In this document: piece after piece, positions 1 through 11,892 of the stretch
Numbering within the stretch: position 1 is the stretch's first letter
Layout: each line of letters begins with the position of its first letter
Assembly (NCBI RefSeq): GCF_000327385.1
Contig: NW_008709073.1
Span: forward strand, 1,706,324-1,770,323
Source of the DNA: Lottia gigantea
Lineage: Eukaryota > Mollusca > Gastropoda > Lottiidae
Direction of reading: 5' to 3'
DNA length: 64,000 nucleotides
The notes under the pieces: model-generated
What the model was told of the DNA's origin: nothing
What the model saw: the letters and a program-made list of their open reading frames with translations, nothing else
Databases searched by the model: none
Position numbers and translations under genes: made by a program

Positions 1-40
1 ATCTCAATGTCAGACAAAATCACTCAATGTTTTAGAAAGA

Positions 41-491
41 TTAAAGGGGTATTCCGCTCTTTTTTTAAAAAGTTTTCATTATCAAAAAACGTTTTTTTTA
101 AAGTATGCTATTTATATATATGTATCTTCTTGATCAAACTGAATCAATTAAAAACAGAGAGTACTAACTGTTAATTTGATCTAGTTTTATAATGGCTGGA
201 AATTATTAGTTGACACCTTTAGAATACGCAGGAGACATATTTCTCTATAATTAGACATTGATTTTACTCAAATCAGTACAGTAGTTTTCTAACAGCTTCC
301 AAAAAGCATATCAAACTTAAAAACCTTACGTAATGTTTTGAAATAGTTTTGGCATTTAAAAGTTAAAGGCTTGATTTTTTTTGTTAAAACTTTCAGATAG
401 GTTAAAGGGCAGATATATCTTGATGTATAGTTTTCACAAATTTGAGCAAAGAAAATTTTCGACCTACAAAAAAAGCGGAATGTCCCTTTAA
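41..491. mobile_element. Foldback MITE, family C (TTAA-AGGG ends)
   Basis: Terminal inverted repeats: left TTAAAGGGGTATTCCGCTC, right AAGCGGAATGTCCCTTTAA, each flanked or ended by TTAA. No coding capacity. Related pieces lie at 13311-13405, 29330-29580, 58367-58760 (KIF11 intron 2) and at the right edge from 63963. Confidence 0.8.
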
Positions 492-1056
492 ATATTTAAA
501 CCCTGTCTTCAAATCACACTTTCAGTTGGCTGACTGAAAACATATTCTAGTATGTGTAAATTTGAATCAGCCAAATCACAAAATAGTTGGTGGAGAGAAG
601 GTGAGATGGTGATGAGAACAGTCTCATAAAAGCACTGGTCAAGGTCATAATTAGTTTTATAGCAAGGACTTATCTTTCTATTCACACCAACAATATTTTG
701 GTTTTCCAAATTGTGTAGATATTGAAAACATTCTTTGGATGCTAACTGTTGAAAAGCAATTAAGACCCTACTATTTTCGTTTCACTTTAGAACATAACAT
801 GATTCCAGTTCAGATTTGAGTCACAGGCATGACAGTCAATTAAGTGTGTGACCTTGTAACTAAGTCAAGCGCATGGTTTCCTATGATAGTTGATTATCTT
901 TAGAGACTTCATACATTGTCTTTAATTATTAATCAATAGCTACATATAATTCAAAGCTGGCTCAGTCTATTATTTACTTAAAGATGATATCACAGATTGA
1001 TATTTTACTCAAAATTATCGAATTTTCTTAGTTTAAAATCATAATAAAAATCAGTC

Positions 1057-1398
1057 TTAAAGGGATTGTAAGGAGGTTTTCTAAATTTTGTATATATGTA
1101 TCTGAGACAAAGATGGCACCAATTTGCGCCATTTTAATTTCCAATCAGACATCTGTGGTTCTAGCAGTTCTAACAATTCTACTAAAACTAAGTGTTCTAT
1201 GATATCATTTGAGACCCCCCTAACAAAGGTCTTATGTGATACCAGCAAACTTTGCAGGGGTGACATCATAGAACACTTAGTTTTAGTGAAATTGCAGAAA
1301 CCACAGATCTGATTGAAAATTGGAAAGGTGCAAATTGATGCTAACAGTGTCCCCGATAAGCATAACAAATTTAGAAATCCTCTTGACAATCCCTTTAA
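1057..1398. mobile_element. Foldback MITE, family A copy 1
   Basis: A long imperfect hairpin about 340 bp overall: left TTAAAGGGATTGTAAGGAGG, right GACAATCCCTTTAA, with paired inner arms around TTAGTTTTAGTGGAATTGC and AATCAGACATCTGTGGTT. TTAA lies at both ends. Overlapping open frames on both strands are by-products of the hairpin. Lies in the left flank, in HECTD2 intronic or downstream DNA. Confidence 0.85.
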
Positions 1399-1621
1399 TT
1401 TTTTTTGCATTTCCCAGATTTTTGCCGGAGCTTTGGTAATCTTCATCCAAGAACATGTTCCAACAAAACCATTTCAACATTGTATATTCTCTACTTCTAT
1501 CACTCAAGGTAAAATGTGAAGTGAAGACTGGTACTAATCATTTTGTCTCCCAGATGGTCAAGCTCTTACAGAACAGAACATTTGATTGGTTAAATAATAA
1601 AAGTATGTCTTCATCATACTT

Positions 1622-1853
1622 CGAAATGAAATGAATGGAGTTTTATGTCCTACTTTTCTGCACCATGTTGGATAATGATGCAAGGTACAATGAGAGAAAT
1701 TTTGCCAGGACAGCAGTATTAGCCTGCTCTTTTTCGATTTCCAACAGTTGAGGGATCTTTAACGTGCACAGCCTGTGGCACATGGGGCCTCAGTTTAATG
1801 TCCCATCTGAACAACGCTTTTTCCATGTCAACCTCTCTTACCTGCATTATTAA
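1622..1853 (-). repeat. tRNA-derived SINE, headless copy
   Basis: Shares with the 2045-2356 copy the blocks GGATCTTTAACGTGCACAGC, GCCTGCTCTTTTTCGATTTC and the end GGAGTTTTATGTCCTACTTT. The tRNA-like head with boxes A and B is missing, as in a 5'-truncated retrocopy read on the minus strand. Confidence 0.75.
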
Positions 1854-2044
1854 TCATACTTAGAAAAAATTGTTTAAGTGAATTACCTACAGAGAAGTGA
1901 TTCAAAGGAACATATTTAAGACTCATAGAATGATATCAAAAAATCTCTTTGATCTTTTTGTTGTATAAACACAGGAGACACATAGTCATGATATAACTAG
2001 TCATTTATGGTTATAGCCAGTTTTACTTATTATATGTATAAAAT

Positions 2045-2356
2045 TAAATGGAGTTTCCTGCACCATGTGGGCAACACCATGCAGGGTACAATGAGGGAAA
2101 TGTTTTCATGACAGCGGCATTATCCTGCTCTTTTTCAATTTTCTGTTTTCGAGGGATCTTTAACGTACACAGCCTGAAGCACACGTGGCCTCGGTTTATT
2201 GTCCCATCCGCACAAGTAGATGCTATTTCCATGTCAGACCCTCTTACCTGTATCACTGACAGGGGAAACCGGGTTGAAAAATCCGAAGGTATCATCTCAA
2301 TATATGCCGGGATGAACCCTAGCAAATGTCTAACTCACTGAGCCACTGCGGCTCCC
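2045..2356 (-). repeat. tRNA-derived SINE, near full length
   Basis: Read on the minus strand, it begins near 2356 with a tRNA-like head: box A-like TGGCTCAGTGAGTTAGA and box B-like GGGTTCATCCCGG. A conserved body with TACGTTAAAGATCCCTCGA and AAAAAGAGCAGGATAATGC follows, ending at CCATTTAAT. Other copies: 1622-1853, 17813-18075, 37808-37965, 44300-44640. RNA polymerase III transcription is expected from the boxes. Confidence 0.85.
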
Positions 2357-2494
2357 TATTATATATTTAAAGAGTCGCTCTTTGGGATCATTGTTTAATT
2401 CAGTTAACTCATAAAACTCCTACAAATAATACTTATTGCATTACAAAACTTTATCAAAAAATTAGCTGAAATAGAGAATGGTGAACAAGATACT

Positions 2495-2820
2495 AACACT
2501 GCTGTCAAAATGACTAATCATAACTTAGTCTCAGAAACAGGATTTTTTAAGCTAAACCAATCAGTAATAGTATTCACAGCTCACTGTCGAAATTTGAGCC
2601 TTCAAATCCATGTGTGTTCAGAATTATCCGTGTTTGAAAGTTAAAAAGATGAGTTGTCTTTTCTGAGGCCATATATAGAAAAAAACTTTAGAGGTATGTT
2701 TGAAGGAATTATGTGATTTTCGCACTGTGATAGTACTTCTGAAGACTATTTACAGATAGTCAAGCCACAAATCAACCCCAGAAATAGCGCATCTGTTCCT
2801 TCAAATCAACATTTTTTTTT
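2495..2820. mobile_element. Foldback MITE, family B copy
   Basis: Carries the family B blocks (TTGAGCCTTCAAATCCATGTG, AGTACTTCTGAAGACTATTT, AAATGGCGCATCTGT-like end) found intact at 33324-33652. Ends are degraded. No coding capacity. Confidence 0.65.
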
Positions 2821-4051
2821 TCAAAACTGTTCTTTGCACACTGAGAATTTTGAGGAGACATATCTACTGTGATACTACAAACTAGCCTGACTAATTAGTG
2901 AATGTCGTAAAAGTCAATTAGTAGGCATCTTTTCTAACCGAAATGTCACCTTTAAAAGTTAAAGTATTTACTTCTTAATACACCATGACAACCGAATAAC
3001 AATTGACAACAATCATTCCTGTATTTCAAATCAATACCTTTTAAATCAATGTTTTCTTTCAAATATTTCAAGTTATATAACATCCACTAATGTTTTAGTT
3101 TCTTTTGACATCAAAGACCAAAGTCTGCTGCAACAATTTACTTCATTTTAGTCATTAAATTAGATGATCAAAAACTGTTAAAGAAGTGAATTGCAAGTCT
3201 TTTAAAAAAACATTTGTTTTACTGATTGTGTATTGTGTATTTCAAAGACAAAGAATCAAATTTCTCTTGATCATAAAGAGCTATTGTTTGCAACATTTAG
3301 CAATTATATTTAAAGGGGGCAATATGACAAATTTTCAGTAGTTGCACAATTTTTTGGGTACAGATACTGGATTGGCAAACAGTTAAAGATTCTGTTTCAT
3401 TAATATTTTTTTGGGTCTCCATTTTAATCTAACAAGGTTTATACCAAAGTCTGGTGACACTACAAGCTACGCCATAAGATGTATTTCACTAATCAAGTTA
3501 AATCATGTGCAATGTAGCACAAAGCAAGTAAACCTAGCCATTCTGACTACTGTCCTGTTAACACCTTGAAGTCTTGTCATGGTTTTCTACATAAAGTCTC
3601 ACTATTAACCTTGAGTTGTTGTTGATCAACGTGGAAGGGTATATCCTAACTAACTGTCGCTATTTAAAGCAGCCAATCATGTGCTACTCTCCTGCCAATC
3701 AGAATCCCTTTTACAAACATGTATCGTTTCGGAAGTCATATCGCCTCCTCTCGCCGATAGAGGTTTCTCTTTCCCACAATTCATAGTCAATATTTCGACA
3801 CAGAGTTTTCATGACATGCTGTGATTGGTTGAAATGAACTTCAACAGTACCGGTACGCAACCATGGTATAAATACATCAAGAGTTCAAAAAAAAAAACAA
3901 AAAGAAGTTGTCATCTATTTTAAATTATATTGACAGAAAATCTTGGAGTATTTAGAGACAGGTTCAAAGTGGCAACAAATAAATAAAGATATATCAAAAG
4001 TAGAATCATTATAGAGTGCATTAAAAAGTGCATTATAGAAAAAAATAACAT

Positions 4052-4342
4052 TTAAAGGGATTGTAAAGAGGTTTTCTAAATTTTGTGTGTATTGGGGACA
4101 CTTTTAGCATAGATTTGCTCCATTCCAATTTTCAATCAGAAGTATGTTGTTTTAGAAATTCTACTAAAATCAAGTGTTTTATGACGTCACCCAGCAATTT
4201 GCTGGCAGCAAAAGTCTTATGTGATACAAGCAAATTTGCAGGAACCACAGACGTCTTATTGAAAATTGGAATGGTTCAAATTGATGCTATCAGTGTCCTC
4301 GATTCACATAATAAATTTAGAAAACGTCTACAATCCCTTTAA
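4052..4342. mobile_element. Foldback MITE, family A copy 2
   Basis: TTAAAGGGATTGTAAAGAGG at the left and CTACAATCCCTTTAA at the right, TTAA at both ends, 291 bp overall. Internal arms match copies at 1057 and 13402. Confidence 0.87.
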
Positions 4343-4473
4343 GAAGTAAATCATATTTCACTTTCATAGCTGATAACTACTATTGATCTATTTTATCAAG
4401 TCAATCTTTTTCTTAGGTGCCTTGCTTATAAATAGTCTGGGAAAACAAAATCAAATTCAATTATTATTTCAAA

Positions 4474-4704
4474 TGTGACCCCGCACATCAAACCAGGTAT
4501 TAAGTAGCATTTGGTGTATGTAGAGCTATTAGGATTCCTGGCATTATCAGCTACATTTTGATACCAATTCCATCTCAATAGCTTTCTCCGTTCAGAAGAT
4601 ATAGTCAATTTAATATCCAGATATGAGTCCAATTTAAAACTTCACTGCTAGCTCACTACTGGGCAGTGCAACTTAATACCTGATAGATGTGCAGGGTCAC
4701 AAAT
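4474..4704. mobile_element. Short inverted-repeat element, family G copy 1
   Basis: Left end TGTGACCCCGCACATC and ACCAGGTATTAAGTAGC; right end ACTTAATACCTGATAGATG and TGCAGGGTCACA. Arms are about 35 bp. A second copy is nested in another MITE inside TEX261 intron 3 (25253-25430). Confidence 0.78.
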
Positions 4705-4827
4705 ATATAAATGTCAAGATGAATAATACAGCAGCATAAATTAGAGTCTTAAAGCTTGTAAAAGGAGGATATCCATTAAATATAGGTGATTGGATGACAA
4801 TACAACATTTATTTTTTGTGTTCTTAC

Positions 4828-4848
4828 CAAACTCTATGGTCCCTATGT
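4828..4848 (-). CDS. HECTD2: Candidate 21-nt microexon of HECTD2
   Basis: On the minus strand, a pyrimidine-rich tract ending in CATGCAG is followed by 21 bases and then GTAAGA. The preceding exon (5600-5539) ends in phase 2. Joining gives an open insert of seven residues (K-H-R-D-H-R-V), and the length of 21 keeps the frame. It would sit between the INSLLK motif and the next conserved HECTD2 block, where the family tolerates variation. A chance match to splice signals is possible. Confidence 0.35.
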
Positions 4849-7800
4849 CTGCATGAAATAAATAGGATAGAAAACATAAAAATATAATTTCAGCAAGGCA
4901 ACTTTACCATATCAAACACTTGATTTGTTAATATTGGCTATTGTTTCATTGTGTGTATGAGAGACAACTTTTGTTTCTATTTGCAAGGGCTTTTTAAAAT
5001 TTGGTTGTTATTTCAGTAGAGAAATAGGAATCTATTTTGCTAACGAGTAGGATCCCTTTTTCTGAAATGCCATCCCAGAGTTGATCAATGGAATGCCATC
5101 CCAGAGTTGATCAATGAAATGCCATCCCAGAGTTGATCAATGAAATGCCACCCCAGAGTTGATCAATTAACATGCCATTCCAGAGTTGATCAATAAAATG
5201 CCATCCCAGAGTTGATCAATTAACATGCCATTCAAGAGTTGATCAATGAAATGCCATTCCAGAGTTGATCAATGAAATGCCATCCCAGAGTTGATTAATG
5301 AAATGCCATCCTAGAGTTGATCAATGAAATGTCATCCCAGAGTTGATCAATGAAATGCCAATAAAATGCCATCCCAGAGTTGACCAATGAAATGCCATTC
5401 CAAAGTTGATCAATGAAATGCCATCCCAGAGTTGATCAATGAATTGCCATCCCAGAGTTGATCAATGAAATGCCATTCCAGAGTTGATCAATGAAATGCC
5501 ATCCCAGAGTTGATCAAATATAAATACAGTTGACTTACTTTTTATCTTTCAGCAGACTATTAATAATAGCTTTCAATACATCTTTCTGTACATCTTGAGG
5601 CTACAATATACAAAAGGGTCTTGATAAGATAGATGTTTTTTAATTTACATTAAAGTCTTCAGAACTACTAGAACTGCACGAAAATCACATAATCTGGACA
5701 CACATGGATTTGAAGGCCCAAGTTTTGGCAATGAGCTTTGAACAAATTTACTAATTAACTCTGCTGAAAAATTCACCTTTATGAGACTAAGGTCTTGGAT
5801 GGCAAACCTTTTCCTTTAAGATAAAGTTTAGTACAATAGAAATATTAAAACAGAACCTGAAACATATTGTTACTTGGCGATCTTCAGCGTTAAACTTTGA
5901 ATAACAATTTGTTTCAAGTTCTGTTTATGTATTACTCTACAATTGATGTACTGAGCACTATTTTAACATTGAGAATATTTTGTTGTTGAAAAATACAATA
6001 AGATTTCTAAAGTTTACAGATCAATATGAATATTTTTCATAAAAACAGAAATAACCTGAATAATCATTTTCTAAATATATTACAATGCCCAAACTTTTGA
6101 TTTCTGTGCGAAAGATTCGCTTTATGTAAATCATGGTCTAATTTGGAGTCTATTTGGAAAAATTTTCATGAAAGATCTCTATATACAGGGCGTGATTTTG
6201 GTATTCACAACATCTGGACTAATTTTGATATGGTATCACCTCTAAGAACATGACAAGAATTTCTATATAAATGAATGAGGACAAATTCTGTCTATTTATA
6301 ATAAACATGCTTTAATAAGTCTCAAAAAAATCTAGAACTTACCAACTGTATGAGATTATCATATACAATTGAAATAAAATCCAACTTAAGACCCGAATCT
6401 TCTATAGTTTTATACTCTTTATTTGGATCTCTCTGAAAGGACAAATACATTGCTATTTAATAGAATTGAAATTACAAATATATCCAGTCAGAAAACCTGG
6501 GGGGGACATGTTATCCTGTGTCCCCCCTCCCACAAATGGTCAAGCTTGGTGGAGTAGAGTGTCTGTAATGGACGTAAAATAGGCACGATTTGGCATCCTA
6601 GAACATCAAAGTGCCGAAATTTTGCTCCTCTGGAGCATTATTCAAACAATTTATGGTCAAGTGACGAGCAAATTTTATTTTTCAAATTGTTATAAAGTTT
6701 TTCATTATTTATTCCTTTCACCAGCAGCTCAACTGAAACGTTCTCATGTCGCTTTATTCTGCAATCGAATTCGCACCCCCCCCCCTCCACATTGAAAAAG
6801 CAATCTGCGCCCTGCATCAAGTTTGTATGTTCACTTTGGTGTCTTTGACCACAATTTCAACTAAAATATACATGAATGACTTTAAACTTTTAAGTGTTTC
6901 TTGGTCTGTATTTTCCAGTTATGACCTGCAGATAAGTGGAATTGTTTGTTTTTGGCAACGTTTTAAGACTTATAGTATCAATTTACACCCTTTCCAATTT
7001 TCAGTGAGACATCTATGGCTCTTAGATAGTGATGTCATACACGGTCCAGAATTTCTAGAATTAAAGGACCAACAAATTAAAATGATGCAAATGTATTCAA
7101 TAAACGACCTCCATAAAAAGCTAGAAAACCTTAAGAAAACCTCTCTGAGGCATCCAACTAGAAATAAAACAATGGGAAACTCTTCTGATAAAACAGACAA
7201 ATGATCAAAATAGAAAAAATTGAAATTCCCTATGGTCTCTTTTATACTAAGAATCTGAATTTGAAACATTTATCATAACTAGAGGTTATGTTAACCTGGT
7301 AATTCTCAAAAGTATTGTACATATAGATCACCAGACAAGATAACATACACCCACTGGCAGCTGTCAGAAATAATGACAATGTCTTGATTACCGAACAAAG
7401 TTCAATAGCTTTTTGAATTTTTCCCATTATTGTTCCATCTAAATTTGAGCCTTCTAATCTAGGTGTTTTCAGAATTATCATATATATATAGAAAAGACAT
7501 ATATAGAAATAGTGATTAAAATTCTTAGTTTGAGGTATTTTTGAAGGAATTATAAGATTTTCGTACATTTTTAGTACATTGCTTTCAGACTATCATATGA
7601 ATAGTTGAATATAGGTCAAGGAAATACTTCCACTTCCTTGATAAATATGGATGACCAATTTTAATAAACTACCGCAAATAGTAAAGATAGCTGAGGTAGA
7701 TTTGCTCCAAGTGGTTAAATAGGACAGCTTCTTGCTAAAATTCAATTATCACAAAAAAATATACACTTCTTGATAATATTTTGTAACCGCAGTAGAACGT

Positions 7801-10800
7801 CTCTCTTTAAGTAATTAATTGCGTTAAAATAACACATTAATATATACCTATTTCAGTTTAGTAATTTGAAATATATTAATACAAAATATTTATAAAATTC
7901 ATTAAAGTCTGAGTTATTATAACTCCCGAAACGATCTTAAAAACATAACAACATGGCATTGAAGGAAGACAAAATGGCGGATCCTCAACATCAATTCCCA
8001 ATATTTTCGAAGGGGAAAAAAACTCAAAATTTATTTCACTGTGTATAGTGCACACCCTTTCTGTAAGGGACCCATTTTAGGGTAAGGGACCCATTTTAGG
8101 GTAAAAAACCGTGCATTATATTCGGAAATATACGGTAATGGTATAATATATGTCAGCTTTATAATAAATGGGATTGTCATTAAATTCTTTCTCTTGTTGT
8201 TGAAATATGAGTTTCATTAATAACACACTGAATAATATATGACATATTCAGGTGACATGAGTAGGTCTCAATTAGACCGAAACATCCGTCTCTATTCCAG
8301 CCTCTGCTAGCTCTTTTGACAGTTGTCAGCTGGTGTAAGGACAGAAAAACTAGGCCCTGTTATTGGGGATTTTCTGCACCTCTGAAGGTGTGGATTTATT
8401 TAAATTGTATCTGCCAAATCCAGTTATATGCAAAAAGATGGATATTTTTGTTGTTCAGTCACCATCATTATCCCCCTACACAATTTATGTAAAGCTTGTG
8501 GTTCCTGCAAATTTTTTGCGTTTAACAAAACTAATCTCTCGCCTGTCATTTAAGAGTATATGCGCACAGCCAACATTTCAAGGATCACAGAGTGATGTGA
8601 CAGGCCTACTAATGAAACGAAAAATAAGGGTTATGCTAAACACTAATTTACAGTCATCGTAAATGTAATTTAATATCATGTATCATGTTTAAAAACATGC
8701 AACTTTGCAGGTGTGGAAAATCCCCATAAAACTGGGTCTATATTTTCTGCCTATACTCCAGCCAACAACTGTCAAAATAGCTATCAGAGGCTGGAATAGA
8801 GGCAGATGTTTTGGGCTAGGTCTCAATGATCTGACATGCCACAAAGTCATGGATCTTCGATATATTTCTATCATGAACTATTACATTAAAGATTGATTTA
8901 CCACATATTCTCATGTTTGATTGCTATTTCAAGTGTCATATCCTGCTATTTTTGGAAATACTACCATTTAAATGGCGAAAAAAAGCGTCAAGTACATATC
9001 GAAACATGTCTATTGTAGATTGGATTGTCACGTATAGGTGATTTGAACTTATTGATCAAGACAATAAAATAAAGCCTAATCAATAATAATGTCCGCATCT
9101 ATCACCTTTGGGCTACGAGATACAAATCAACATATTCTCTAACATGAATATGTCATTTCTTTCAAGAAATATCTTTCAATCAAAACAAAGATTATTCATT
9201 TAGGACATGAAGGTATTTATCTTGCAAGTAATGGCTTCCAGTTGCACTATTTTGATTACCCATTCCAATATCTATAACACCATAAAAACAATGTTCCAAT
9301 TATCATTCAGTCTAAATTGCATAGTTTATTTCATTTGATATTAGGCATCCTATAAGACGCCAGCGAAACCCAACACCGTTAGTCACTGTTGGCCTTGGTA
9401 AGCCGTCGCCATAGTTTTTTTTGGCCAACTGCGTAAGAGCAAGTGCATCTTAAAGGTCAAAACCATTTTTTTCAATGAGGTTTTGTGGTCTTGATTGTGA
9501 AATATATAATACTCCATGCCAACATGTAGAGGAAGATGTCCCTTACCTTTCTTGAAAGTTTCAACATGAAAAATTAAAGCGTTAAATCACCATCGATAAA
9601 ATAATTTTTAAACAGTTACGTAAGAATTTTAAATCTCGTGTTAGAAAATAAAAGTAGCGACCAACTTCGTTATTTTCATTTCTCATTATTGTGATTTTGT
9701 GAAATTTACATGTAATTCCTTTCCAAGACGCTAAGAAACGAAAAAAGAAAAATACTAATATCCCAAAAACAAAATGTTTGCCTTCATTCATTGTAGACTA
9801 AATTTTAATGTATTCCATCTCCTTAATATATACTTTATAATGTAAAACTGCACGAAGCAGTCGTAAACTGAAGTCAAGTTAAGTCAGAATTCAGCAGCAT
9901 ACCCAACTTAATAGCTGGAGTTTCAGCCAAGTTGATCACAGTTATCACAACGACTTGTTCACAGGTCTAGTTGTTTCTGGGCCAAGATATTACAGTATTG
10001 AGCAAGTCAAATATAACCATGACCAATAGATTTCAATGGAAGAAGCCTTATTTTAGAAATCTTTAACTTACAGAAACCTAGTAATTCAAACACTTGAAAT
10101 CATCATTGAAAATTCAAAATGTAAAACTGATCTTTATAGACAGAAATACACATTGTATTTGTGCCTCAAAGTCCATGACCTTAAAGGGACATATGCTCCA
10201 TTCGGGCCTTGTATATAATGTAAATAGTACATTAGAAATATACAAAAATCATATAATTCCTTCAATAATATTTCAAACTAGGAAATTCTTTTCCTATTTC
10301 TATAGATGTCTTTTCTATATATATCAGTGTCTCAAGGAAAGACAACTCATCTTTTTAACTTTCAAATGCAGATAATTCTGGACACACATGGATTTGATGG
10401 CTCAAATAAACACTATTGGCTTTGCTAACTAAACTTTGATTGGTCAACAAAACTGTGCAAATGTCGCTTTAAAGACAGGAAGTTCTTCAGGAGAATGAAT
10501 ACTTAATTAGAAACGTTTATGTCTATCATACATTCCTAAAAAGCTTTTGAGATAAAATAAAAACAGGATTAAGCTATTAAAACACATGTTTACCATGCCA
10601 TTTATCAAATAATAACCTGCTAATATTTTCTATAGATTTCATTGAAGCAGATTAACAGGCATGGTTTAACAATACTTTCCAAGTGTAAACGGAAACCGGT
10701 TGTCTGGTTCTTGTGAATATGAATAAGAGCCGTTCGTTAAGTTCTTTTTATTACCTTGTAATATTTTCCTACAATAAACACCAATGGGTAGATGACTAAA

Positions 10801-11861
10801 GTAGGGATTAAACGAGATATGATTCCGGGTAAACAGAAACATCTGCCTCTATTCCAGCTTCTGAATTCTGATAACTATATTTTAAGTTGTAGGGTGGTGT
10901 AGAGACAGAAAAACTAGGCCCTGTTTAGAGGGATTTTCCACACCTTCAAAAGTGTGGAGGTTTAAACATATCTATTTAAATAGGATCCCGCAAACCTAGA
11001 TATATTCCAGAAAATTAGAAAAGACTTTTTTTCTGAATCAGCCGATAACTATCAAAATACGTCTTAGAGGCTGAAATAGAGGCAGGTGTTTCTGGCTAGA
11101 TTCTGGGATTCTAGGGTGTTGCTTGGTGCAAGATTATCAATACAGTAGAGAATAGAAGAAACAAATCATGTCCACATCTTTTCAGACCTGTAGCTGTAAG
11201 ATAATTCTGCATCAATCACCACACTGGACACTGTACCTTGCCTATTCACATCTTGACCTGTTGACCAAGGTCATTCTTCAACCCATTAACAATTCATTTA
11301 ATCAGACTGTATGTTTTTTATCTGGGCAGAAAGCACTTAATATGTCATTTATTTACATCCTATAGTAGTACTGTAGAACAATGGGTCTTAATTTGATAGT
11401 ACAATGGGTCTAAGAGTCTAAAAGACAACTTGGATTTTCCAGGATGACAACCAGACTCATTCCATGTCAATGATTTTATTGGATTGTGGACTTTTGAATT
11501 AGTATGAAAAAAAAATATACATAAAGGTTTTCTTTTGTGTATTATTATAGATGGATATAGACAGAATTGAGTGAACTTATCATTGTCTTCTCAAAATGAC
11601 ACATTAATGGCATTGTTAACCCATCTACTAGTAAAATAACAACTGGTACATTGAATTAGTCATTATTTGCTTTACGTTATTGCTAAATGGAAGAATTAAA
11701 GGGACAGTATGCCATCTTAAACTGTTGTAAATCATATCTGAAAGGATAAAGGATTTCTACCTGAACTTGTTTCAAAATTGTTAATTAAAAAATATTTGAT
11801 TTAGCACTTTAAACTAGTTAAACTTTCAATCAGATTTTTGTGGTTCCTGCAATACACATGG

Positions 11862-11892
<31 letters not shown>

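Noticed and set aside
509-709. Minus-strand 66-codon frame near the left edge as a further HECTD2 exon
   Set aside because: Part of it (the block matching AAGCACTGGTCAAGGTCATAA) recurs at about 20530 and 48860 in noncoding DNA, and it lacks HECTD2 similarity or clear splice borders.
2044-2341. Open frames of 93 and 97 codons on both strands
   Set aside because: They lie wholly in a tRNA-derived SINE whose sequence recurs at several other places.
5062-5518. CRISPR-like array
   Set aside because: Units are contiguous 26-bp tandem repeats without unique spacers, in an animal intron.
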